DNA from: a bacterium
Lineage (GTDB): Bacteria > Planctomycetota > Planctomycetia > Pirellulales > Pirellulaceae
NCBI GenBank assembly: GCA_030432015.1
Contig: JAUIHJ010000306.1
Span: 1 to 9,158 of the forward strand
Direction: 5' to 3'
DNA length: 9,158 bases
Shown here piece by piece: positions 1-6,858 of the stretch (its first letter is position 1; each line of letters begins with the position of its first letter). Position numbers and translations under genes: made by a program. Below the pieces are notes generated by a model that made no database searches, was not told the DNA's origin, and worked only from the letters and a program-made list of their open reading frames with translations.

Positions 1-467
1 CGCGAGGCGTCGGCCTGGCTGCGAATCAAGTCGATCTACCGGTCCGACTCTTCATTGTAAACCTCGAAGCTAAGGCGGGAGCTGGCGAGGAATTCGTATT
101 TATTAACCCGGTCGTCAGTCGTGCGAAGGGATCCGCCGAAAAGGAGGAGGGCTGCCTGAGCTTGCCCGAACTGTACGGACCGGTCAAACGCCCCAAGCAG
201 ATTCGTGTCCAGGCGTACGGACTCGATGGCAACGAATTCCAAGCTGACCTCGACGGTCTCTTCGCGCGCGTCGTGCAACACGAACTCGATCACCTCGACG
301 GGGTGCTGTTCGTGGATCGCATGAGCGAAACCAACCGACTTGATGTCATCGACGAATTGGACGAATTCGAAACGGAGTTCAACAGCCAACGCGAGGCGGG
401 CGGCATTCCCAGCGACGAAGTGATCGCCCAGCAGACCGCGGCCTGGGAAAAGAAATACTGCCTTTAG
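1..467 (+). CDS. def: Peptide deformylase, 5' end cut off by the window edge
   Basis: Removes the N-terminal formyl group from newly made proteins in the cytoplasm. The reading frame is open from base 3 to the TAG at 465-467, giving 154 residues; the start codon and perhaps 40 N-terminal residues lie off the window. All three family motifs are present in order: GVGLAANQ (bases 6-29), EGCLS with the metal-binding Cys (147-161), and HELDH with two metal-binding His and the catalytic Glu (279-293). About 50 residues follow the HELDH helix, an acidic tail (DELDEFETEF) that is long compared with E. coli Def and that I associate with planctomycete homologues; that association is from memory. The next gene on the same strand is fmt, 159 bp downstream, the usual partner in the formyl-methionine cycle. 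Identification is very secure; only the N-terminus is unknown. Confidence 0.96.
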   Translation, partial: RGVGLAANQVDLPVRLFIVNLEAKAGAGEEFVFINPVVSRAKGSAEKEEGCLSLPELYGPVKRPKQIRVQAYGLDGNEFQADLDGLFARVVQHELDHLDGVLFVDRMSETNRLDVIDELDEFETEFNSQREAGGIPSDEVIAQQTAAWEKKYCL

Positions 468-626
468 TGCTGCTCGTAGAACTGCATATCGAACCGCCCC
501 TGGGATCGAGCGGGAATCCAGTACTGCGGCGGAACCCGCGCGAACGCGATTCCGTCACAGCCTGCAAACGGCGGCGACGCTCGACCGGCTTGTCATCTTC
601 CGCCCATTGTCAAAGGAAATGAACGC

Positions 627-1613
627 GTGCGAATCATCATGATGGGCACCGGCCCCTTTGCGGTGCCGACATTTGAATCACTGCTCGCTTCGGCCCATGA
701 CGTCGTCGTGTTGGTCACGCGTCCCTTGCCGCCGGTGCGGACGCGCGGCAAAGCTCCGACCAACCCCATGCGCGATGCGGCAACGGCGCATGGGATCGAA
801 GTGCTTGCACCCGCTGATGTCAACTGCGATGCCGCCAGAACACAACTCGCCGCATTACGTCCTGAATTGTTCGTCGTCTGCGATTACGGCCAGATTCTCT
901 CGCCCGCAACGCTCGCGATTCCTCCGCTGGGTGGCATCAACTTGCACGGGTCGCTGTTGCCCAAATATCGTGGTGCTGCCCCCGTCCAATGGTCGGTTCT
1001 TCAGGGAGATGCCGAGACCGGCGTAACCGTGATTCACATGACCCCAAAACTCGACGGCGGTCCCTGCTTGATCACCGTCGCCACGCCGATCGGCGAGGAA
1101 GAGACAGCCGAGCAACTTGAGCCGCGCCTGGCCCAATTGGGTGTGCAGCCCGTCCACGATGCGATTCGGATGCTGGAATCCTGGGACGGCACGTCGTCCC
1201 TGGGGACGGACCAGGATGCGTCGCTGACGTCGCGTGCGCCCCGGCTGAAAAAGGCCGACGGGAAGATCGATTGGACGCTGCCCGCCGCACAGATTCGCAA
1301 CCAGATTCGCGCCTTCAAGCCCTGGCCGGGGTCGTTTACGAACTGGTTGCGAGAGAATGGCCCGCCGGTGCGGATGATCATCGACCAGGTTTCGCCGGCA
1401 CCCGATCCGCCATCCGGGTCGACACCTGGAACGATCGTGCAGATCGACGACGACGGCCTGCACGTGGCGACTGGTCGGGGGGGTCTGGTCATCCGCAAGC
1501 TGCAGCCGGCTGGTAAGCGTCTGATGGATGCTGGTTCGTTCTTACGTGGACATCCCGTCGCGACCGGCGACCGGCTAGGCAATCAACCACCACCGACGGA
1601 GCCGGCCGCTTGA
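627..1613 (+). CDS. fmt: Methionyl-tRNA formyltransferase
   Basis: Transfers a formyl group from 10-formyl-tetrahydrofolate to Met on initiator tRNA in the cytoplasm. At 328 residues it is close to E. coli Fmt (315). The N-terminal Rossmann-like catalytic domain runs to about residue 200. The catalytic triad is visible as Asn105 and His107 in NLHGSLLP and Asp143 in KLDGG, matching N106/H108/D144 of E. coli. The loop at residues 31-47 (with RGK at 40-42) corresponds to the loop that contacts initiator tRNA. The C-terminal tRNA-binding domain (about 205-318) includes IRAFKPWPGS. The start is GTG at 627, chosen because AAAGGA at 612-617 sits 9 bases upstream and the protein begins MRIIMMGTGPFAVP as expected; the ATG at 619 is out of frame. 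The last 11 residues (GNQPPPTEPAA) look like a non-conserved tail and partly overlap a GC-rich hairpin. Confidence 0.97.
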   Translation: MRIIMMGTGPFAVPTFESLLASAHDVVVLVTRPLPPVRTRGKAPTNPMRDAATAHGIEVLAPADVNCDAARTQLAALRPELFVVCDYGQILSPATLAIPPLGGINLHGSLLPKYRGAAPVQWSVLQGDAETGVTVIHMTPKLDGGPCLITVATPIGEEETAEQLEPRLAQLGVQPVHDAIRMLESWDGTSSLGTDQDASLTSRAPRLKKADGKIDWTLPAAQIRNQIRAFKPWPGSFTNWLRENGPPVRMIIDQVSPAPDPPSGSTPGTIVQIDDDGLHVATGRGGLVIRKLQPAGKRLMDAGSFLRGHPVATGDRLGNQPPPTEPAA

Positions 1614-1620
1614 GGCCGGC
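1601..1620 (+). terminator. GC-rich hairpin across the fmt stop codon
   Basis: GCCGGCC (1601-1607) and GGCCGGC (1614-1620) form a perfect 7-bp inverted repeat around a 6-base loop that contains part of the TGA stop at 1611-1613. There is no T-run after the stem, so it is not a standard intrinsic terminator. It could slow or end transcription, shape the mRNA 3' end, or simply be part of the repeat that follows. The structure is seen directly; the function is a guess. Confidence 0.3.
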
Positions 1621-1646
1621 GTCTCGAGAAGGCCGACGTCTCGAGA
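1613..1646. repeat. Two tandem copies of a 17-bp sequence downstream of fmt
   Basis: Bases 1613-1629 (AGGCCGGCGTCTCGAGA) and 1630-1646 (AGGCCGACGTCTCGAGA) lie back to back and differ at one position. Each copy contains the palindrome TCTCGAGA; in the second copy it extends to a 10-bp perfect palindrome GTCTCGAGAC at 1638-1647. The first copy shares its GGCCGGC with the hairpin stem over the fmt stop codon. It could be a dispersed intergenic repeat of this genome or a double protein-binding site. Nothing in the window tells these apart. Confidence 0.6.
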
Positions 1647-1662
1647 CCCCCATATCCCCCTC

Positions 1663-1690
1663 GCGACAACGCCATTCGCCGTGGTACGAT
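1663..1690 (+). promoter_or_regulatory. Possible promoter upstream of miaB
   Basis: A candidate -35 box GCGACA (1663-1668, 4 of 6 consensus bases) is separated by 16 bp from a candidate -10 box TACGAT (1685-1690, 4 of 6). The -10 box is preceded by TGG, which makes an extended -10. It would leave a leader of roughly 175 bases before miaB. The match is weak and the genome's own promoter rules are unknown. It is listed because the 261-bp gap suggests that miaB has its own promoter. Confidence 0.25.
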
Positions 1691-1874
1691 AAACAGCTCC
1701 TATTTCTGCATCGGACTGCATGTTGGACGCCGCAGTGGAGATTCGACGCGGGACCGGGTTTTGAGAGACGCGAGCCGCCAACCATCCGGTCGCGTCGCTC
1801 GATTGAAGCCCAAACTGACTGATTTCCCGTGAGATTGGGACATCACCCTCCGCCCCTTACTTTGAATTGGCGCC

Positions 1875-3302
1875 ATGTCGAAAAAGTTGTATCTCGAAAC
1901 GGTCGGCTGCCAGATGAATGTGCTGGACAGCGAAATGGTCGTCGCTAGCTTGCGGAAGCATGGATATTCGCTGACTCAGGATCCTGAGCAGGCCGATACC
2001 CTTCTGTTCAACACATGTAGCGTGCGTGAACACGCGGAGGAAAAGACCTATAGTTCGCTCGGCAAGCTGAAGCGGCTCAAGCAGCGGCATCCCGAAAAAG
2101 TCATCGGCGTGATGGGATGCATGGCGCAGAAGGATCAGAAGCTGATTTTCGAACGGGCTCCTTACGTTGACTTGATTGTCGGACCGGGCCAGCTGCAGCA
2201 GATCCCGGAATTGGTCAGCAACGTCAATTCGGGCGAAGGCCGGCAGGTCGCCGTCAGCCTGGGCCGGCGCGACGGAACGGTGGAGAACATCAAGCGGTCG
2301 CACGAGACATTTGACCCGCTGCGTGACACAGAGATGCGCCCGACCCCATTCCAAGCGTATCTGCGGATTCAAATCGGCTGCGACAAATTTTGCACGTACT
2401 GCATCGTTCCGATGACACGCGGGCCTGAACAAGGACGCCCTCCCCAACAAATCGTCGCGGAAGCGCGCGTGCTGGCCGATCAAGGCTGCAAGGAAATCAC
2501 GCTGCTCGGCCAAACCGTCAACAGCTACCGGTATGAGGTCGACGGCCAGACGACCCGTTTGGCGGATTTGCTGGCGCAGCTGCACGAGATCGACGGGCTG
2601 GAACGGATCAAGTTCGTCACGAATTATCCCAAGGACATGACCCGCGAATTACTCACGGCGGTACGTGACTTGTCCAAGGTCTCGCCATATTTGCACGTGC
2701 CGTTGCAAAGCGGGTCCGACCAGGTTCTGGAGCGGATGAAACGGGGTTACACGGTTGGCGATTATCGGGAGATGATGGGTCGAATCCGGGAAATCGTGCC
2801 GCAAGCCGCCGTTTCCAGTGACTTCATCGTCGGCTTTTGTGGAGAGACCGATGCCGACTTTCAGCAAACGGTCGAATTGACCAAAGAATGTCGCTTCAAG
2901 AACAGCTTCATCTTCAAGTACAGCGAACGGCCAGGAACGCGGGGCGCCTCGCTCTACCCGGACGATGTGCCGCTGGAGGTGAAGCAGGATCGCAACAACG
3001 AGCTGTTGGCGATTCAATCCGCCATCAGCGAAGAAGACAACCAACAATTTCTGGGTCGAACGGTCGACGTCCTGATCGAAGGTCCCAGCAAGCTGACCCT
3101 TCGCAAGGGACGGCAAGACGAACCGCTGCAACAACTGACGGGCCGCACGCACTGTGATCGAATCGTTGTGTTTGACGGCAATGTGCGGCAAGTGGGGCAG
3201 ACACTTCCGGTGGCCATTTACGACGCAACCGCACATACGCTGTTTGGCGCCGTGGTCACCGAAGAGGTTAGCCCGACGGTTTATTCGCTGCAACTGACCT
3301 AA
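1875..3302 (+). CDS. miaB: tRNA-2-methylthio-N6-dimethylallyladenosine synthase (MiaB)
   Basis: Radical SAM enzyme that adds a methylthio group to N6-isopentenyl-adenosine at position 37 of tRNAs reading UNN codons. The 475 residues fit the family. The N-terminal domain holds the auxiliary [4Fe-4S] cluster ligands Cys12, Cys48 and Cys82. The radical SAM core carries CxxxCxxC at Cys169, Cys173 and Cys176 (GCDKFCTYC), followed by IVPMTRG. A TRAM domain at about 390-460 closes the protein. YCIVP and GQTVNSY resemble MiaB rather than the related RimO or MtaB. Two small departures from the usual motifs are GPEQGR where RGRExSR is typical, and GFCGET where GFPGET is typical; neither touches a cluster ligand. 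The ATG at 1875 gives the expected N-terminus (KLYLETVGCQMN) but has no recognisable Shine-Dalgarno site. A separate promoter in the upstream gap is possible. Confidence 0.96.
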   Translation: MSKKLYLETVGCQMNVLDSEMVVASLRKHGYSLTQDPEQADTLLFNTCSVREHAEEKTYSSLGKLKRLKQRHPEKVIGVMGCMAQKDQKLIFERAPYVDLIVGPGQLQQIPELVSNVNSGEGRQVAVSLGRRDGTVENIKRSHETFDPLRDTEMRPTPFQAYLRIQIGCDKFCTYCIVPMTRGPEQGRPPQQIVAEARVLADQGCKEITLLGQTVNSYRYEVDGQTTRLADLLAQLHEIDGLERIKFVTNYPKDMTRELLTAVRDLSKVSPYLHVPLQSGSDQVLERMKRGYTVGDYREMMGRIREIVPQAAVSSDFIVGFCGETDADFQQTVELTKECRFKNSFIFKYSERPGTRGASLYPDDVPLEVKQDRNNELLAIQSAISEEDNQQFLGRTVDVLIEGPSKLTLRKGRQDEPLQQLTGRTHCDRIVVFDGNVRQVGQTLPVAIYDATAHTLFGAVVTEEVSPTVYSLQLT

Positions 3303-3307
3303 TTGCT

Positions 3308-3335
3308 CGAGCCCCATAATCTTCCGGGCTCGTTT
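3308..3335 (+). terminator. Weak terminator-like hairpin after miaB
   Basis: CGAGCCC (3308-3314) pairs perfectly with GGGCTCG (3326-3332) across an 11-base loop, and TTT follows at 3333-3335. It lies 5 bases after the miaB stop codon and before the permease gene. The T-run is very short and the loop is large, so termination would be partial at best. Confidence 0.35.
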
Positions 3336-3348
3336 CGGACGGGGGTGG

Positions 3349-5451
3349 ATGCCGGTACGAATGTCTGATCAACCGAAGGCCAAAACGCACATTACCGAAC
3401 ACAAGCATGGCGGCCTGGGACAACTACCGGCAACCGCCATCTGCGGCAATGACATCACCTCGTCCTGCCTGTACGTTTCCGCGCTGGCCATTTTGGCGGC
3501 CGGGCGTTGGGCGCCGCTGTCGCTGTTGCTGGTCGCCGGACTCCTGTACTTGTTTCGCTCGATTTACTCGGAGGTCGTCGGCGCCCTGCCGCTTAATGGT
3601 GGCGCCTACAACGCGCTGCTCAATACGACCAGCAAATTTCGCGCGTCGATGGCCGCCTGCCTGACCATTCTCTCCTACATGGCGACGGCCGTTCTGTCGG
3701 CCAACGAAGCGATCCACTACCTGCAAAACCTCTGGCCGGAACATTGGTCCTTTGCGACCATGATGGCCGTCACCATCGGTTTGCTGGCCACGTTCATGGT
3801 CTTGACGATCATCGGCATCTCCGAATCGGCCTGGGTCGCGATCGGCATTTTCATCACGCACCTCAGTGCGCTGACTCTGCTGGTGATCGTTGGCGGGATC
3901 TACATTGCGATGCACGGCTTCGGCACGCTCTCGGCCAACATGGCGACGCCCACCGAGATCGGCGTCCTACCCGCTCTGTTCTTTGGCTTCTCGGCAGCCC
4001 TGCTCGGGATCTCCGGATTTGAAAGTTCGTCGAACTTCGTTGAAGAACAGGCCGAGGGCGTGTTTCCCAAGACCCTCCGCAACATGTGGATGGCGGTCGG
4101 AATCTTCAACCCGCTGATGGCCCTGCTGGCCCTGTCCGTGATCCCCATCGCCAACATCAACGACCAAAACAAGGCCTCGTTGCTGGCGGATCTCGGCAGC
4201 GATGTCGGCGGCACGTGGCTCGCCTACGTCATATCGGTCGACGCCGTGCTGGTCCTGAGCGGTGCCGTCCTGACCAGCTTCGTTGGCGTGACCGGTCTGG
4301 TCCATCGCATGGCACTTGACCGCTGCTTGCCGCAGTGGCTGTTGAAGACCAACAAGCGGGGTACGACGCATCGGATCATCATCACGTTCTTTCTCCTTTC
4401 CGTATCGGTGCTGGTGATTACCAAAGGCGAGCTCGAGGCGTTGGCCGGCGTCTACACGTTTTCCTTCCTGGCGGTGATGGCCCTGTTTTGTGTGGGCAAC
4501 ATTCTGCTGAAGGTGAAGCGGGCGCGACTTCCTCGCCCCGTCCGCGCATCGTGGGTCGTGGTGCTCCTGGCGCTCGCCGCCGTAATTGTCGGCCTGTTTG
4601 GCAATGCCACCATGAAGCGGCCCGCCAAGCTGTTTCTGGTCGACGAAAACGCGACCATCGCCCACGATGCCACCATTGCCCTGATCACGCCGCAGGGAGA
4701 AGCCGAATTCGATTTCGCCGCCGACATGACACTCGCCGCAGCGGCAGAAGTTGTCAATCAGGGCACACCCGACACGGGCGTAACGGCTCTCGCCGCGGGT
4801 GATACGTTGACATTTACCACCGTGGATTCAGGCTCGCAGGCGGAACTCGAGATCCAGCCCGTGGCCGGCGAATTTCACGTTGTCGGTGGTCACGAGGGAC
4901 ATGCGAAGGGCGTCGACGGCATGTCGAATCTGATCGTCTTCCTGCAATATTTCATTCCGGCGATGTTGCTGGTTGCAATCATGCTGGGGCGGATTGCGAT
5001 TCTGAAAGTCTGCCTCTTTGTGATCCGTGCCAGCATCGCGTCACTGATCGGGCCGATGCACACGATGGTGGACTACATCCGGACCAAAATTAAACAGATC
5101 AATTCACAGCAGGTTGTGTTCTTCACGCGGGGTGACAACATCGCCAACCTGAATAACGCAATGCTGTATGTGCGACACAATGAACATACCAATCGCATCA
5201 AAATCGTGACGGTGGTCCCGGACCCAACCGCGATCACCGACAAGTTCAAACAGGATGTGGCATTCCTGGACGATGCCTATCCGGAAATCGATATCGACCT
5301 GGTGATTGTCGAAGGTACCTTCGGCCCCGACCTGATCGAGGACCTGTCGCAGAAATGGCGCATCCCCAAGAACTTCATGTTCATCGGTTCGCCCGGCGAT
5401 CATTTTCTCTACGGGCTGGCGGAATTGGGCGGCGTGCGGTTAATCATCTGA
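3349..5451 (+). CDS. APC-superfamily amino acid permease with an extra extracytoplasmic domain and a soluble C-terminal domain
   Basis: A probable inner-membrane transporter of the amino acid/polyamine/organocation superfamily; the substrate cannot be told. It has 700 residues against 450-550 for typical members. About 12 membrane segments are visible: roughly 36-52, 55-72, 100-118, 135-156, 161-187, 206-222, 247-269, 290-316, 342-358, 363-387, 401-418 and 528-553. Family signatures are the broken first helix region (ICGNDITSS) and SEVVGALPLNGGAYN after helix 2. Between the last two helices is a polar loop (419-527) with flagellin-IN-like sequence. With the N-terminus inside, this loop would face outward. 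Residues about 584-700 form a soluble alpha/beta domain (QQVVFFTRGDN ... FIGSPGDH) resembling the universal stress protein fold, probably cytoplasmic and regulatory. The start is ATG 3349 or ATG 3361 (MSDQPK). The latter is 12 bases after the purine-rich GGGGGTGG and may be the true one. The stop codon abuts that of the convergent gene. Confidence 0.88.
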   Translation: MPVRMSDQPKAKTHITEHKHGGLGQLPATAICGNDITSSCLYVSALAILAAGRWAPLSLLLVAGLLYLFRSIYSEVVGALPLNGGAYNALLNTTSKFRASMAACLTILSYMATAVLSANEAIHYLQNLWPEHWSFATMMAVTIGLLATFMVLTIIGISESAWVAIGIFITHLSALTLLVIVGGIYIAMHGFGTLSANMATPTEIGVLPALFFGFSAALLGISGFESSSNFVEEQAEGVFPKTLRNMWMAVGIFNPLMALLALSVIPIANINDQNKASLLADLGSDVGGTWLAYVISVDAVLVLSGAVLTSFVGVTGLVHRMALDRCLPQWLLKTNKRGTTHRIIITFFLLSVSVLVITKGELEALAGVYTFSFLAVMALFCVGNILLKVKRARLPRPVRASWVVVLLALAAVIVGLFGNATMKRPAKLFLVDENATIAHDATIALITPQGEAEFDFAADMTLAAAAEVVNQGTPDTGVTALAAGDTLTFTTVDSGSQAELEIQPVAGEFHVVGGHEGHAKGVDGMSNLIVFLQYFIPAMLLVAIMLGRIAILKVCLFVIRASIASLIGPMHTMVDYIRTKIKQINSQQVVFFTRGDNIANLNNAMLYVRHNEHTNRIKIVTVVPDPTAITDKFKQDVAFLDDAYPEIDIDLVIVEGTFGPDLIEDLSQKWRIPKNFMFIGSPGDHFLYGLAELGGVRLII

Positions 5452-6558
5452 CTACCGAATCCGCCCGCGACCTTCCAGCGGCCAGATCACCTCCAGGCGG
5501 TCACCCCGGAAGCCCAGGAAATGGTCGTGCATCACACAGGTCATATCGCTGTAACCGGGGATAAATTCCAGCCGGTCTCCGATCTTCAGCGACTCTGCCG
5601 AAGGCTCCAGGTGCAACGTGCCGTGCTCCGCCGACAGGCTTTCGACGCGAATGTCGTCACGCCCCAACACCAGGGGTCGGTGCGTGCTACCGTCCATGGT
5701 TTTCTTGCCGGAATCGATAATGGCCCGTGATGGTGACGGCCTGCCGACGATCGTCGCCACCACCGTCAAGGCATGTCCCCATTCAGCAACCTGGCAAGCA
5801 TGCCGGTAGAACGCGTCCATGAACATGCCGCCGCCGGCCTGCACGTCGCTGATGCCCGGATGCGTGATCGCAAACTTGAAAGAGCCGGTTCCGCCACACG
5901 ACACGATCGGGCATGGCAAACCTGCGTCGACCAACATCTGGGCCGTGTCGGTCAGCACCGTAAGTGCCGCGGAGATCGCTGCCGCCTTTTCTTCCTGATC
6001 TTCAATGCACAGCAGGTGCCCTTCGTAGCCCATAATGCCGGCCAAATCGAGGCCTGGTAACGCCGCCACCTGTTGAGCCAACTCCAAGGTGGGTTTGCCC
6101 GGCAGGACGCCGACGCGTTGCAAACCGATGTCGACTTCCAGAATCACGCGCAAGCTGAGCCCGGCCGCCGCCATCGCCTCGCTCATCGGTCGCGCCTGGT
6201 CGATATGGTCGATGCAGACGATTGGGTCGGCGCAACGCCGCAGTTCGACCAGTCGCGCGACCTTTTGCGGACCGACGATCAAATTCGCGATCAAGATGTC
6301 TTGCACGCCTCCAGCGGCCATGACCTCCGCTTCGCCGAGTTTCGCGCAGGTAATCCCCAGCGCCCCGGCGTCGATCACTTTGTGGGCAATGGTCGGCGAC
6401 TTGTGGCACTTGGTGTGCGGCCGCCAGCCGACACCATGTTTTCGGCAGGCCGCCACCATGGCGTGCAAGTTGGCTTCCATGACATCCAGGTCAACGCAGA
6501 GCGCCGGCGTATCAAGTTCGTTCTTGTGGCTTCCAAGCTGAGGCAGATTAATCGACAT
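5452..6558 (-). CDS. DSD1/D-threonine aldolase-like PLP-dependent enzyme
   Basis: A 368-residue fold-type III PLP enzyme, of the group holding D-threonine aldolase, eukaryotic-type D-serine dehydratase and related enzymes that act on D-amino or 3-hydroxy-amino acids. The alanine-racemase-like barrel covers about residues 15-250. The PLP-binding lysine is Lys50 in RPHTKCHK, and MGYEGH and SCGGTGS are probable phosphate-binding or active-site loops. The C-terminal D-serine-dehydratase-like beta domain covers about 255-360. Where characterised members have a metal-binding His-x-Cys or His-x-Asp after a Pro-rich turn, this protein has Tyr336-Ser-Asp338, so the metal site may be altered; His344 and His346 lie nearby. 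The start ATG at 6558 is 12 bp after the stop of the sulfur-carrier gene, and an AGGAGG-like stretch lies 19 bases upstream inside that gene, so translational coupling is likely. The exact reaction is not determined. Confidence 0.85.
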   Translation of the reverse strand: MSINLPQLGSHKNELDTPALCVDLDVMEANLHAMVAACRKHGVGWRPHTKCHKSPTIAHKVIDAGALGITCAKLGEAEVMAAGGVQDILIANLIVGPQKVARLVELRRCADPIVCIDHIDQARPMSEAMAAAGLSLRVILEVDIGLQRVGVLPGKPTLELAQQVAALPGLDLAGIMGYEGHLLCIEDQEEKAAAISAALTVLTDTAQMLVDAGLPCPIVSCGGTGSFKFAITHPGISDVQAGGGMFMDAFYRHACQVAEWGHALTVVATIVGRPSPSRAIIDSGKKTMDGSTHRPLVLGRDDIRVESLSAEHGTLHLEPSAESLKIGDRLEFIPGYSDMTCVMHDHFLGFRGDRLEVIWPLEGRGRIR

Positions 6559-6570
6559 GCCGGTGCGGAC

Positions 6571-6837
6571 TTAGCCGCCTCCTATCGCGGGGAGAAAATG
6601 AATTTCGCTTTCGGGGCGCAGCGGCGCGGTCATCCGCCGCGTCATCGTGTTATCGATGGCAACCTGCAGTGTGGGCGTCAACCCGTCACCTTCGCAAAGC
6701 CGTTGCTTGATCCCCGGGCACCGCCGATCCAACGCGTCAATCGCTTCGCGGAGCGTCGCCGCGGCCACCTCCACCTGCGGCTGGTCACCGGTAAATTGAC
6801 GCAGTGAAGCTGGAATGAAAACCTGGACCATCGGCAT
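6571..6837 (-). CDS. MoaD/ThiS/CysO-like ubiquitin-fold sulfur carrier
   Basis: A small protein of 88 residues with a beta-grasp pattern: an N-terminal strand VQVFIPASLRQF, the helix TLREAIDALDRRCPGIKQRL, a middle strand LQVAIDN, and the end EIHFLPAIGGG. The protein stops right after the Gly-Gly, as it must if the C-terminus is adenylated and converted to a thiocarboxylate. The layout (IP..LR, PGI..RL, LPAxxGG) resembles mycobacterial CysO and the general MoaD/ThiS group more than E. coli MoaD; this judgement is from memory of the families. It could supply sulfur for molybdopterin, which fits the neighbouring molybdenum enzyme gene 40 bp upstream, or serve another sulfur-transfer reaction. 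No moaE or activating-enzyme gene is in view. The start is ATG 6837 (MPMVQV) or the ATG two codons later; no good Shine-Dalgarno site distinguishes them. Confidence 0.85.
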   Translation of the reverse strand: MPMVQVFIPASLRQFTGDQPQVEVAAATLREAIDALDRRCPGIKQRLCEGDGLTPTLQVAIDNTMTRRMTAPLRPESEIHFLPAIGGG

Positions 6838-6858
6838 TTCTTGGTTTGGTAATGCGTG

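Noticed and set aside
162..467. A shorter ORF starting at TTG 162 preceded by AAAAGGAGGAGG, which looks like a strong ribosome binding site.
   Set aside because: The purine run encodes EKEEG of the deformylase just before its EGCLS motif. The frame is open further upstream with the first deformylase motif, so this is internal to def.
468..626. Possible promoter (two TTGTCA boxes at 590-595 and 607-612) or leader element between def and fmt.
   Set aside because: No -10 box at suitable spacing and no clear stem-loop was found. The 159-bp gap holds only the fmt ribosome binding site as far as I can see.
1610..1822. A 70-codon + strand ORF in the fmt-miaB gap.
   Set aside because: It starts inside the fmt stop region, runs through the tandem repeat, is rich in Arg/Pro as expected of chance ORFs in GC-rich DNA, and has no recognisable motif or ribosome binding site.
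1857..2585. A 242-codon antisense ORF over miaB, and a similar one at 2649-3317.
   Set aside because: Both mirror a strongly conserved coding sequence and show no family motif. They are shadows of the miaB codon pattern.
3967..4665. A 232-codon antisense ORF over the permease.
   Set aside because: Its product is rich in His, Arg, Gln and Asp, the typical reverse-complement image of a membrane protein gene. No motif is seen.
6073..6807. A long + strand ORF over the PLP enzyme and carrier genes.
   Set aside because: It spans two well-supported - strand genes and the gap between them, and its translation resembles no family.
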